This document shows, piece by piece, positions 38,693 to 49,605 of a stretch of 64,000 nucleotides of DNA. Each line of letters begins with the position of its first letter. The stretch's first letter is position 1. This DNA comes from Malaya genurostris. Taxonomy: Eukaryota; Arthropoda; Insecta; Diptera; Culicidae. The translations under genes and the position numbers were made by a program. Below the pieces are notes generated by a model. That model was not told where the DNA came from, searched no databases, and saw nothing but the letters and a program-made list of their open reading frames with translations. The stretch lies in contig NC_080572.1 in NCBI RefSeq assembly GCF_030247185.1, forward strand, positions 31,418,971 to 31,482,970, given 5' to 3'.

Positions 38693-40140
38693 TTGGAAAC
38701 CGGAAAAAGGCAAGTTTGAATAGAAATGCTTAGTTCGACAACAGTGTGGAACACAACAGTTCATTTGTCTCGTAAAACTTAACACACTTTCGAGTTTACA
38801 TTAATTTAACAAATCTTTTTTGGTTACATTTTAAATCACTAAGAAGAAAAACGGCTTGATGCTGATTTTAATTACACAGTGCTGCCACTATAAACATTTA
38901 TTACAAATCCCGCGGACCCATTGAAACGTATAATCGTCATCTGGAAGACACTAGTGTCATATTTAATCCACCGACCATTGCCGATCGCCAGCTGCAGACT
39001 GAATCTGCCATAATAGACCATTGCGACCGGAACTCGCCACTATTCTAATGATAATACTCTAGTTTTAAGTTAGTCGTTAATTAAAATTAGAAAATGACCT
39101 TGGCATCTTAGAGCTTAAGCAGTGTGCCTTTAAATATGAAATCGATCGACGTACAGAATATGGGTGAATATTGCGAATCAAGTGTACACGTTATAAGAGA
39201 AGGCATTTTGAATAATTATAGGACAAAAAATACAGCAATTTGAAGTTTTAATGAGTTTATTTGTTTTATGATACCCAAGAGGCAAGCATCATATTAATAT
39301 TGAGAACGTTTACGTTTACAAAATATAGCGTGTTATAAATAAAAAATTGAACTGCTCTAGAGTCTAAAAAAAATTGCTGGCACATTCATGCAATAAGTTC
39401 TGAATGTTACGTGAAATTCAATACAATGTAGATTCCAAATAAGTCATTTTAATCTTTGGTACAGCTTGTTTAGGTGTATTTTAAATTTTACTTAACAGTT
39501 AATAAGTTATAATTGAACACTGCTAAACATGACGAAAATGTAATCGGTGCCAAGTGTATATTCAAGTTATGTCGATAGACATAGCTACTTTCAACTATAC
39601 CAATCTCATTACTGGGCACAAAACTGCATAGAATGATTTTTAATACTTCATATTCTAACCTAATCACAGCGTCTTATTATAGAAGGAACCATCGATTTGT
39701 AAAACAAAGCTTGATCGAGTGTTTAAACACTATAACGATTATGCCATCACAGACAAATAATTGTTCATTTCACTATTATTCGTGCAAAAGGCCTAAGCTA
39801 GTGAGAACCATTTCAGTAAGACTTTTAAATGTAAACACCTGATTTTGAAACTATTCTTTGTGTTCATTCAAATCACATATTCTGAGGAGAAAGCGGGTTT
39901 TTAAGCGCTGCGTTCTGTGCGGTATATGAGAAAATATTCTGATAAAGAGACCTTTCAGAATAGAATCTTCATTTCCTTTAGAGATTCCTCTCAATATATC
40001 ATCCTTAATTCTTAATGTTTCAGAACTAAGATTCTATATATATTCATAACGGCTATCATTTACTGAAAATTGATTAAGTACGGACGGAGTTTATTATAAA
40101 GTGACCTTTAACAAGCGAATATTGCTAAACTTCCGAATGA
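38693..40140. other. Intergenic DNA downstream of membrane gene copy 1
   Basis: No recognised gene or element. It may include 3' flanking sequence of the minus-strand gene at 40201-40946. Confidence 0.5.
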
Positions 40141-40200
40141 TTTTATTAGTGAATTCATAATTTGGATAGAAATTGATACGCAATATGCAGACCGTTCTGT

Positions 40201-40946
40201 TCATGTTAGTCTTTCATTTTGACTAAAAGACATGAAACCTAGGAATATTCCAATAAAGCTTACCCCACACAGAACCACAGTAATGATGCCTAGTGCTAAA
40301 TAAACTGATGTTAACAGCCAGAACGTGAACAAGTATAATGTTTTATTGCAGTATGTGCCCTGTATCGGATCATAATTCGGTTCGTATATTCCATACACCC
40401 AAAACGATCCAATGATAAACCACGCAAGAATAAAGCAATTAATCATGGATTGCGTGGGTGATTGTCTCATTCTTTCAAGTTCTCGATCTTCTAAGCGACT
40501 TCGAACCCGTGTGGATAAATGCAGCATCTGTTTAATAACACCAAAGCCTCCACCGACTAACAAAAATACCGAAATATACTTGCTCCGAGGACAATCGTGC
40601 AAGTAAATCAGTCCAAACGCGATCATGCACAACGGTACTACTATTGTGATACCAAGAATAAATGTACAGCCAACTGGAAAAAGAATGTTATAAATTAAAG
40701 TAGAGGCAAGAATTATTTTATCTTACGAGTTCCCATCAATAATGCTCCGACGTTTTTCATGAAATCTAGCGTCCCAGTTGAAGTCCTGTGAACCTCTCGA
40801 ACTCGCCCGAACAGCGATTCATATGGTGGGGGCGGTGCTTCTGATCCTACTACTTCCTCATAAGTAGGAGGATCTCCCAAACGTGCTTCATCCGAACTGC
40901 TTCCGTATTCAATAATAACATCGTTAACTGCTATCATTCCAATCAT
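40201..40946 (-). CDS. PPxY-containing four-pass membrane protein (TMEM272-like), copy 1
   Basis: Two exons on the minus strand: 40946-40727 (ATG at 40946-40944, ends with the first base of a codon before gtaaga) and 40673-40201, joined after tttccag, giving 230 aa. The N-terminal cytosolic part carries GDPPTYEE and PPPPYESLFGRVRE. PPxY motifs typically bind WW domains of Nedd4-type ubiquitin ligases. Exon 2 encodes four hydrophobic segments: a first helix after ILGITIVV, a second around VFLLVGGG, a third in FILAWFIIGSFW, and a fourth in LLTSVYLALGIITVV. It resembles proteins annotated as transmembrane protein 272-like, and the cell role is unknown to me. A paralogue with the same intron position lies at 53717-54593. 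An AATAAA on the minus strand (plus 40142-40147) follows the stop by about 55 nt. A Mutator-like element starts 153 bp upstream of the ATG. Confidence 0.85.
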
Positions 40947-41099
40947 TGTTACTCATCGAATAGGAGTGATTCAACAAATCGTAAATTTGTGTTTGATTGT
41001 TACCTATCTTATTTCTACTGTTTGTATTGAGCATATTTATGCTGTCATCACAATAATTACCAACACGCTGTCGTTCTAGCATCTAGTGTTGATCCCTAG

Positions 41100-41925
41100 C
41101 ACGATGTAAAATACCTGGTGATCACGTTTTTCTATGTGTTAGTGCGGTTGTCATTTTATTTTGGAATAACAGAGAGAAGTGAAGAAGAAAAAACATAACA
41201 AATGACGTTTTGGGAGTTGCTTTTATGAAAATATTTAGAGTTGGTTCTGTTTGCGAAAATATTGACAGTGAAATGCAGTGTTTTGTTCCGGGATGTTTCA
41301 ATCGTTTTCATCACCTGCACCCACAGCACAATCACTCCATTATTCATAATAACTGTAATAGATACCACAGTGCGATCCGCCAAATCCTTCCTCCAACGAA
41401 ATGAACAGAATCGGATGTGTGTAAAATTTTCTATATTTCGACGTTACCTTGCAAGCCCTTGAAGAAAAAATGTCCAGATTTTCAATTCGTGCCAAAGATT
41501 TGCCAGGCTGCGCGACAACTGGAGTAACTTAGAAGTGAAATCCCGATCTGAAATGGTCATTTGTTTATGTTTACATGCTTGAATCCCGGCACGCCATACT
41601 TATGTCGTTTTCGCTTGATACCAAACCTAACCCAGTTTCCACCCTAACTGCTGTCAAACCGTTTGTTTGAAGCTAGTTTCGAACCTAGTTTTAACGTTGT
41701 TGAACTGAAAATCGAGTCAGTTTCGAACCTGGTTGTTATATCAGGTTTGCTCAAACCGCCGTTGCTAAGCGCGAAAACAACACAGTTTCGTGAAAAGTGT
41801 TTGTTTGAAGAAACTACCCTGGGTCAGTTTCAGTGTTCTCAAGCGAAAACGACATTAATTTCGTGAGAAAATTACCAACACAACCAAACCTGTCTTACCA
41901 CGCCACCAGTGTATTTTACGTCGTG
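41100..41925. mobile_element. Mutator-like (9-bp TSD) non-autonomous element, copy 1
   Basis: Terminal inverted repeats start CACGATGTAAAATAC and end GTATTTTACGTCGTG. The 9-bp TSD GATCCCTAG is at 41091-41099 and 41926-41934. 826 bp, of which 252 bp is a nested element (41603-41854). The rest matches copy 2 at 47465-48049. There is no transposase. It lies 153 bp upstream of the start codon of the minus-strand membrane gene. Assignment to Mutator rests on TSD length only. Confidence 0.93.
41603..41854. mobile_element. Harbinger-like MITE (TWA target), copy 1, nested
   Basis: 252 bp with terminal inverted repeats TGTCGTTTTCGCTTGA / TCAAGCGAAAACGACA and a 3-bp TSD TTA (41600-41602, 41855-41857). 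The unoccupied site is preserved in the sister element at about 47970-47980 ('ccatacttaatttcgtgaga'), which proves the boundaries. A TTA/TAA target is typical of PIF/Harbinger elements. Confidence 0.95.
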
Positions 41926-41951
41926 GATCCCTAGCTTGTTTGTAATACAAG

Positions 41952-42269
41952 CAGAGATGCCATGTAAAAATTTCAAATATCTGCAGACAGGGTCTGTAAA
42001 TCTGAAAAAAAATTTGCAGTGAGCAAGTATGCCTTGCTGGCAGCAATTTCTTCATAAAGTATGACACACAAAAAGCAAAAATGACTTGGCGAGCAAAAAA
42101 AAAAAATAAAAGGTCGCGGAAATTTCAAAAGTCTGTAAATATAGACGAAATTCTGCGAGAATTTCAAAAGTCTGCAAAAGTCTGCGAGAATTTCAAAAGT
42201 CTGTAAAAGTCTGCACAACAAAAAATGTCTGCAGCACTATACCCTAAATCTGCAGACCTGGCATCTCTG
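41952..42269. mobile_element. hAT-type MITE, CAGAGATGCCAG family, copy 2
   Basis: 318 bp, same ends and interior as copy 1. The flanks (aatacaag / atgtttac) do not match each other, so the insertion site has been altered or recombined. It lies 14 bp from copy 3. Confidence 0.9.
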
Positions 42270-42283
42270 ATGTTTACCGTCAC

Positions 42284-42609
42284 CAGAGATGCCAGGTAAA
42301 AATTTCAAATATCTGCAGACAGGGTCTGTAAATCAGAAAAAAAATCTGCAGTCAGCAAGTATGTTTTGCTGGCAGCAATTTCTCTATAAAGTATGACACG
42401 CAAAACTGATTTGGCGAGCAAAAAAAAATAAGGTCGCGGAAATTTCAATAGTCTGTAAATATAGACGAAAGTCTGCGAGAAATTCATAAGTCTGCAAAAG
42501 TCTGCTAGAATTTCAAAAATCTGTAAAAGTCTGCACAACAAAAAATGTCTGCAGCACTATACCCCAAATCTGCAGATTTACAGACAAATCTGCAGACCTG
42601 GCATCTCTG
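42284..42609. mobile_element. hAT-type MITE, CAGAGATGCCAG family, copy 3
   Basis: 326 bp with the same terminal repeats and an exact 8-bp TSD ACCGTCAC at 42276-42283 and 42610-42617. Nearly identical to copy 2, next to it in the same orientation. Confidence 0.95.
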
Positions 42610-42970
42610 ACCGTCACTCGCTATAATACACTCAAAAAATTAATCACATCATATTTACGTGAAAAGTTATGTGAATATTTTCCACCCTACTTTTCACGTA
42701 GTTTTTAAAGGAATGACATTTAGTTTCTATTCAACTCATAATCTAATAAAAGTTACATGATTTTCACATACAATGTAGTGGTATTCATATCATAACTACC
42801 TGCTCGATAGATGATTGTTACTTTGAATGTTGATAAATAATATTTAATGAATATATGTTTTACATATCATATAGGTTACATTTACCTGAAGGCATATAAA
42901 AATTGTAGGAAATTCATATAAAAATCACATGCAAAATAGGTAATTTTTACTTGATGTTATGTAATACCGC

Positions 42971-44739
42971 TGACAGACATGTGATTTCCGTACAATGATT
43001 TCTGTACAACGTTGTACGCGTACAACGATGAGGTGACAGACATGTTTTGCGCACAGAATAAATGTACAGTGAAACGAAAAAACTCAAAATTTAGCTTAAT
43101 TTCCCAGCTCCGATGATCGATAATATTGAAAATAAAAATTTTTGTGGTTTGAAGATTATTACTAGCAACTAATTTATGACAGATATAATCTTGTTTCTCT
43201 GTCTTAGCTATTAAACTATTTGTGTGTGAGTGTTCATTGGACGACAGTATCACTCATATCATTGTTTATATGTAATTAGCATTAGAGAAATTTAGATGTT
43301 CATAATTTTGATGTTCTACCGTAACATTCACTGATAAAATAAAAAAAAAAACAAATATAAATATAGAATGGAGGAAATATGAAAGGCTTTTAGAACTAAT
43401 TTTCGGAACACGAGCACTATTTTTTTGCAACGACGCTGATTTCTACCAAAATGGTGATGAATCACTAAATTTTGTTTGTAAATCTTACCGACTTTTGCCA
43501 AATCCGCATAAATTTCAAGGTTTTCAGTCATAATTCCTTTTTCACCCGCATATTCACGATAAAAATAAGAGCGCATAAGCTATTAAGATTGAGTCTCAAA
43601 ATAGTAAATAAATCTAAGATATTATTAGCATGTAACCATCAGAAACGGCATGGCACACAAATATTTCAGAAAAATTCTGTCAACGTAACAGTTTATTCAT
43701 CACGAAATTTTCATAAAACTGAATTTAAAACCTTCTTGAATTTTTAATCATTCCGAAATAGATTTGACATAGGTTTGATGCTATTATATAATAGCAAAGT
43801 GCTTCAGAAATCTTATGAAAAACGGTCTACTACACTGGAACATAATCTGATAATGGTTTTATTAGGATTTTGAGAAGTTTAAAGTTTTTATGCTATATTT
43901 ATGAAGTAACACTGAAAACTATTACAAGTATTTCTTAAATTGAATATGTAACTTGGTACGTGTTTTGCTTCAATTTATCACACTGAAAGACATGATTCGC
44001 TGTTCTCTCTATTCATACCCAAAATAAGACTCTTTCTAAACAATTTAAAAACAAGTTTTCTTTCCATCGAACGGCATTCATCCCGATGACACAAGACGAA
44101 GTAATAAGAAGATTTAGAGTTCCCAGAAGTGAATATAGGGGACCAATGTTATAAATGGAATTTTTATAGGTCATCAATAAACAGGATGATTACACTATTG
44201 GTTTATTCATGTATTGGATATTTATCGTTTATTATTACCACATGTGCATTCAAAATATGAATCATTATGTTTTTAAATCCATTTCAACAATAATCTTACT
44301 TGTTATTGAATAGAAAACAATTACTCAAAATGCTGATTTTTTGTACAAAAATGAATAAATTGTTTTCCTTATTTGTATTTCAAAACTTCACCAAATTAAT
44401 GAATATTTCTTGGTTTGACTGCTTTTTGAAAATATGCTACAAAGTATAAAAATTTTATGCTGCTTGTTAGCATTTTACCGAGATTTTTTTCAAAATATGA
44501 CGATGGTTGTTTATTATTTGATGCTCAGAAGAAGGAAATATTGTTTCATGAGTTCACCATCGCTCGCCAATGGCGCTGGTAGCAGTAAACAGTGATGTGA
44601 TTTTGCACAGTACAACGATGAATGACCGTAGTACGGAAATCACCGTTGTATCATGATGCTCGCGTGATACCATCGTGATTTAGGGTGACAGACATGTGAT
44701 TTCATGGTGTACAGTGATACCGATATCACATGTCTGTCA
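42971..44739. mobile_element. Inverted-repeat element nested in element 1
   Basis: The ends are TGACAGACATGTGAT and ATCACATGTCTGTCA. Extra partial copies of the end sequence lie at 43033 and 44685. 1769 bp with no coding domain. I see no clear TSD, so it may instead be an internal palindrome of the host element. Confidence 0.65.
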
Positions 44740-45048
44740 TAAGCATAATGCCTACATAACCCAAAAATAGTTTCTAGTTGGTTTATGCATTAATCGTATC
44801 TAAAAGGATGTGATATTCATGACGTGAAAGATAACTCACATTATTCAGTTTTGTTTATTTTAAAATACTTCGTTTTTTCTATTCAATATCCTCATACAAA
44901 TGGACTATCTTAAAACTAGGATGAAATCGATTCAAATGAATTTTTCATTCTGAAAAGCATTCTTCTTCCTTTTAGTTCATCGTTTTTAGTACGATTAGTG
45001 ATACAAATCGAAAATGGTGGTTTTGTGAAGTAGTCTATACAAATAATT

Positions 45049-45832
45049 TCAACTATTGCCTGATAATGAATATGGAAACAGCCATATATGGAAAGTCATC
45101 GACCATTTGTCTAGAACAGTAGACCACGGCTGTTGATTCAATACTAGCCACTCGGTTGCATCTGAATTAATTGTTGTTTCTTCAACACTGACACGACGTT
45201 TCAAGTTTTTCAGATATTTTTCTTCTCTCGATTCGCTTTTCCTTCTACTTTGTTTTAAATTGCCAATTTTATTGGCAATTTTTCCTATCACCGCCACGCG
45301 GTAAATAGTAATTTTCCTGAAAAGTTTCTTTTTTAGAACAATTTCATAAATTTAGCTTTATTCCTTACTACCTTTCTTTCAAATTGAAAAAGTGCTGTGA
45401 CTGCATAGCTATAACACTCTAGGTCGTTTGGGGTAACTTTTTTTTTTGAAAAATATGATACTTAGCAATCACTTCTGTTAGTTTCAATTGATTCGGGGCG
45501 GATAATTCACCGTTCTTGGATCGGTTTATGATGTCCTTACCGGTTTCACTCTTTTCCAACAGTTGAAACAAATAATTCGGAGTAAAACATTTAGTGGGCT
45601 TATCCAAGTGTACAGACTCGTCGGCTTTTTGATCCTCCTCGATGAAATTCGATAACTCTGTTGATGAATCCTCGAGAAGTTCGGTGACCGCCTGTTCGTA
45701 GCTTCGGCAAACCTTTAAATCAATGCTGTCATTTGCACAGATTTTCCCAACAGCTATTTTATAATTACTTACGCTATGAGCACTTACACTGTTAGCTATT
45801 TTGAAAATTAAATTTTCACACCTGAAATTCAC
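45049..45832 (-). pseudogene. Two open frames of an unrecognised protein inside element 1
   Basis: Minus strand. 45832-45419 (137 codons) includes NYLFQLLEKSETGKDIINRS and NQLKLTEVIAKYHIFQKKK. 45297-45049 (about 82 codons) includes IANKIGNLKQSRRKSESREE and QQPWSTVLDKWSMTF. The composition is that of ordinary soluble, Lys/Glu-rich protein and unlike random translation, and the two parts could be halves of one protein separated by a decayed region. I do not recognise a catalytic motif, so whether this is element-encoded or captured host sequence is open. Confidence 0.45.
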
Positions 45833-46066
45833 GTAACTTATATGTGATAGCTATATGCATATCAGGGGATGTTCACATAATATTCATCTTTGACAGGTAA
45901 AATGTCCACATTAACGTTCAAAATCAGTTTACGTGAAATTTCAAGTAATTCGAACGTGAATATTTATTTGAGTGTACTTTCTTTACCGGAACGTTCACAC
46001 GCTCCGTCCGTCAAGATGTTCCGTGACGGTGACGTTACGTGTGAATGGCTCCATAAAAGGCTGAAT

Positions 46067-46296
46067 CAGTGCTGTCAACTGTTTTTTTTTTCCAAAAATC
46101 TGTATTTGGCGGAAAAATCTATCTATCGGTCGCTCGACCTGGTTTACCCCTATGGAATCCAACACAAAAACTGAAAATCAGTATTTATCTGTATGAAAAT
46201 TGAAATATCGGTATTTTGAGAGAGCATATCTGTATTCCTGTATCGAGTCCAAAAATCGGTATTAATACCGAGAAATCGGTATAGTTGGCAGCACTG
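46067..46296. mobile_element. hAT-type MITE with CAGTGCTG ends
   Basis: 230 bp with ends CAGTGCTGTCAACT and AGTTGGCAGCACTG. Exact 8-bp TSD GGCTGAAT at 46059-46066 and 46297-46304. The interior has 'aatcggtatt' and 'tctgtatt' repeats. No ORF. Confidence 0.94.
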
Positions 46297-46313
46297 GGCT
46301 GAATCCATCGTAT

Positions 46314-46485
46314 CCCTCTCAGCAGGCCGTTCAATTTAGTTGGTTTTTGAGCGCTTGTTGAACGACATATTGCACGAAATATTCGTTCAATTTGCTGGAA
46401 CGGTTTGTTGTTGTTTATTCTCTTGCAAAAATAATGTGAAAATTAAGTGTTACCTTTACATAGAAAGAAAATTGTTTGTGTTTTC
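46314..46485. mobile_element. Truncated MITE copy (CCCTCT family)
   Basis: It starts CCCTCTCAGCAGGCCGTTCA and matches the first part of the intact copy at 55439-55927, then diverges after 'catagaaagaaaat'. It lies 9 bp from the preceding hAT MITE. Confidence 0.85.
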
Positions 46486-46489
46486 TTTC

Positions 46490-47455
46490 AGTGTAAAATT
46501 TAATTCGGCATTATTTTTTTCAAATCTGCATAAAATGTTCAAAACGACGTATGTAACATTTCTGCTAAATCGAGAAAAGCGATGTTGAAAAATAATCGTG
46601 CAATTTCAAATCCTATTTAAAAATGAGTAATTGAAACAACTTCATCTCTTTACTAAATCGTCTAATTTGTATGCGTGCAACGTATAACAGTGACTTATTC
46701 ACAATTTTCAACTACAGAGATAACTTTTAGGCAAAAACGACACTTACGTCGTTTTGTAATTTGGTCATGTACATTGGACAGTATGATAGGTCGGTTTTTC
46801 CTGATTGACTTGACACAAAAGTCGTTTTGCTTCTGTTAATTACGTCGTTTTGCAAAAGTCACAGTGTTCATTCGTCGTTTTATTACTCGCACTTGTATGA
46901 AAGCCAGTTTTGCTCGAAAACATTAGTAAGAGCTAGTTTTGCATATCAAGTGATAAAAAATGACAGTCGACTCGTTTTAGTGTGTTTTGATAATTTTCGC
47001 TTTTGTTTGACGAAGGATTCATAACGGTTTCTACGATTGGAAACAAAACAGTTTCTTTCCAAATTAATCAGCGTATTTTTCAACAAGCTTAATAGCAACT
47101 CGATCCCATTAAATATCTCCAACTCTACAGCAAGTCTCACTTTCATAATATCACACTAGATCTGCTTTTTCGTGGAAAACTATATTGTCGTAAGTCCGCG
47201 CATACACTTTTGTTTATTCTTTGGTACATTAGTCAAAACATTGTCAATTGACGAAAGTAGCATTAATGATTATTTTTCATTGATTTCGACATACGTCAAA
47301 TGTGTTGACAGATTTTTTAGTGAATCTATAGTGAATCGAGAAACGGTGTTCGGGTAGTGCATGTATTAGAACATTCCTAACAAAATGCAATAAAAATCTC
47401 GGTTTGTTTACCTTTGTTACTTAGGTCGTAATGAACATTTTATACAGAAATAACC
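46490..47455. other. Unannotated sequence with repeated CGTCGTTTT words
   Basis: 46735-46890 contains four or five copies of 'gtcgtttt' or its complement, including 'aaaacgacacttacgtcgtt'. Otherwise there is no gene or element that I can define. Confidence 0.45.
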
Positions 47456-47464
47456 GTACGGGAC

Positions 47465-48049
47465 CACGATGTAAAATACCCTGGTGATCACGTTTCTCTA
47501 TGTGTTAGTGCGGTTGTCATTTTATTTTGGAATAACAGAGAGACGTGAAGAACAAAAAACATAAACAAATGACGTTTCGGGAGTTGCTTTTATGAAATTA
47601 TTTAGAGTTGGTTCTGTTTGCGAAAATATTGACAGTGAAATTCGGTGTTTTGTTCCGGGATGTTTCAATCGTTTTCATGACCTGCATTTAAAATGCTACC
47701 CACAGCACAATCACTCCATTATCCATGATAACTGTAATAGAAACCACAGTGCGATCCGCCAAATCCTTTCTCCAACGAAATAAACAGAATCGGATGTGTG
47801 TAAAATTTTCTATATTTCGACGTTACCTTGAAAGCCCTTGAAGAAAAAATGTCTAGATTTTCAAATAGTGCCAAAGATTCGCCAGGCTGCGCGACAACTA
47901 GAGTAACTTAGAAGTGAAATCCTGATCTGAACTGGTCGTTTGTTTATGTTTACGTACTTGAATCCCGGCGCACCATACTTAATTTCGTGAGAAAATTACC
48001 AACACAACCGAAACTGTCTTACTACGCCACCAGTGTATTTTACGTCGTG
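47465..48049. mobile_element. Mutator-like (9-bp TSD) non-autonomous element, copy 2
   Basis: Same terminal inverted repeats as 41100-41925, with 9-bp TSD GTACGGGAC at 47456-47464 and 48050-48058. 585 bp without the Harbinger-like insertion. A small deletion or insertion distinguishes the middle ('catttaaaatgctac' at about 47684). Confidence 0.95.
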
Positions 48050-48358
48050 GTACGGGACGGGTTCTTACACTCAAAATAATAATCATATTATAGTTACGTG
48101 AAAAGTTATGTGAATATTTTCCACTCTACTTTTCACGTAGGTTTTAATGGACTGGCATTTGAAAGCTGTTTAATGCATAATCCAGTAAAAGTTACGTGTT
48201 TCATAGGTAAAATGTAATGTACTGTTCATATCACATTTATCTATCAGTTCATATCAAATTTAGATACCAGAAAATTACTTTTTTATTTGTTGATTGAAGT
48301 CAAAAGGGAGATTCCAGATTTTGATATAAATCTATGAAATGAAAAATGCCATGAAATA

Positions 48359-49291
48359 CAGGGTGATTTTTTAAGAGCTTGAGAACTTTTTTAAACAATA
48401 AAACGCATAAAATTTGCAAAATCTCATCGGTTCTTTATTTTAAACGTTAGATTGGTACATGACATTTACTTTTTGAAGATAATTTCATTTAAATGTTGAC
48501 CGCGGCTGCGTCTTAGGTGGTCCATTCGGAAAGTCCAATTTTGGGCAACTTTTTCGAGCATTTCGGCCGGAATAGCCCGAATTTCTTCGGAAATGTTGTC
48601 TTCCAAAGCTGGAATAGTTACTGGCTTATTTCTGTAGACTTTAGACTTGACGTAGCCCCACAAAAAATAGTCTAAAGGCGTCAAATCGCATGATCTTGGT
48701 GGCCAACTTACCGGTCCATTTCTTGAGATGAATTGTTCTCCGAAGTTTTCCCTCAAAATGGCCATAGAATCGCGAGCTGTGTGGCATGTAGTGCCATCTT
48801 GTTGAAACCACATGTCAACCAAGTTCAGTTCTTCCATTTTTGGCAACAAAAAGTTTGTTAGCATCGAACGATAGCGATCGCCATTCACTGTAACGTTGCG
48901 TCCAACAGCATCTTTGAAAAAATACGGTCCAATGATTCCACCAGCGTACAAACCACACCAAACAGTGCATTTTTCGGGATGCATGGGCAGTTCTTGAACG
49001 GCTTCTGGTTGCTCTTCACTCCAAATGCGGCAATTTTGCTTATTTACGTAGCCATTCAACCAGAATTATGTAGACCATAAATCGGGCGTAAAGCGCGAAA
49101 CACATTTCGAACCGAACACTGATTTTGGTAATAAAATTCAATGATTTGCAAGCGTTGCTCGTTAGTAAGTCTATTCATGATGAAATGTCAGAGCATACTG
49201 AGCAAATAATAATGCATGAAAATCATAACCTCAAAAAATCTGAGCAAATACTAATGCATGAAAATCCTAACCTCAAAAAAATCACCTTTTA
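48359..49291 (-). mobile_element. Internally deleted DD41D (rosa-like) Tc1/mariner element
   Basis: Ends CAGGGTGATTTTTTAAGAG (48359) and CTCAAAAAAATCACC (to about 49291) form an imperfect inverted repeat next to TA. The minus strand starts ATG at 49178 with MNRLTNEQRLQIIEFYY, an N-terminal helix-turn-helix region. It is cut after about 36 codons and continues out of frame in 49059-48466 with the catalytic half: GNVTVNGDRY-type region, MWFQQDGTTCHTA and SCDLTPLDYFLWGYVKSKVY. The Asp of QQDG and the Asp of PLDY are 41 residues apart (DD41D). The first catalytic Asp is probably in the deleted part. The right end carries a 42-bp tandem duplication (49199-49282). Confidence 0.87.
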
Positions 49292-49354
49292 TAATACATT
49301 TATTTCAGAAAATTGTCATATAATTCCAATGGCTTAAAAATCAACTAATAACGT

Positions 49355-49605
49355 CGTGGTATCTCAAATCGACAAGCCTCCAGAAATCGTTTTTGTTGTC
49401 ACTGCCATCCAACCGAAGCCGAAGTCGAGATCCAAGAACTCCTACAACACTACCGATGCAGGTTGAAGTTGCATTACATGGTTCCAGTGTCTCTAGCTTC
49501 ATACCGACGGCCTGTTTGAAGCTTTCGGCAGGAGCGGGTAAACTTCCGGACTCACGCAGGCACTCGGTCCAGTAGAACACATGGAAACTTCCATACTGGA
49601 ATGGT
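49355..49605 (-). pseudogene. Captured fragment of an MBT-repeat (Scm/L(3)mbt/Sfmbt-like) gene
   Basis: The minus strand reads FYWTECLRESGSLPAPAESF, then VGMKLETLEP, TSTCIGSVVGVLGSRLRLRL and DGSDNKNDFWRLVD. This is the core of a malignant brain tumour (MBT) repeat, which binds mono- and dimethyl-lysine in Polycomb-group proteins such as Scm. A few residues normally found between the SFKQ-type motif and GMKLE are missing. The fragment stops after WRLVD and no further MBT sequence follows. It lies within a transposable element, so capture is more likely than a local gene. Plus-strand ORF 49393-49575 is a shadow. Confidence 0.85.

Larger units (their letters stand above)
42629..45974. mobile_element. 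TA-flanked inverted-repeat element 1 (CACTCAAA ends)
   Basis: 3346 bp. The left end is CACTCAAAAAATTAATCACA. The right end, read inward, is CACTCAAATAAATATTCACG. TA is on both sides. The subterminal 'acgtgaaaagttatgtgaat' and 'tacttttcacgta' are shared with element 2 (48068-49897). It contains a nested inverted-repeat element (42971-44739) and two minus-strand open frames at 45049-45832. The superfamily is not determined. Confidence 0.8.
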
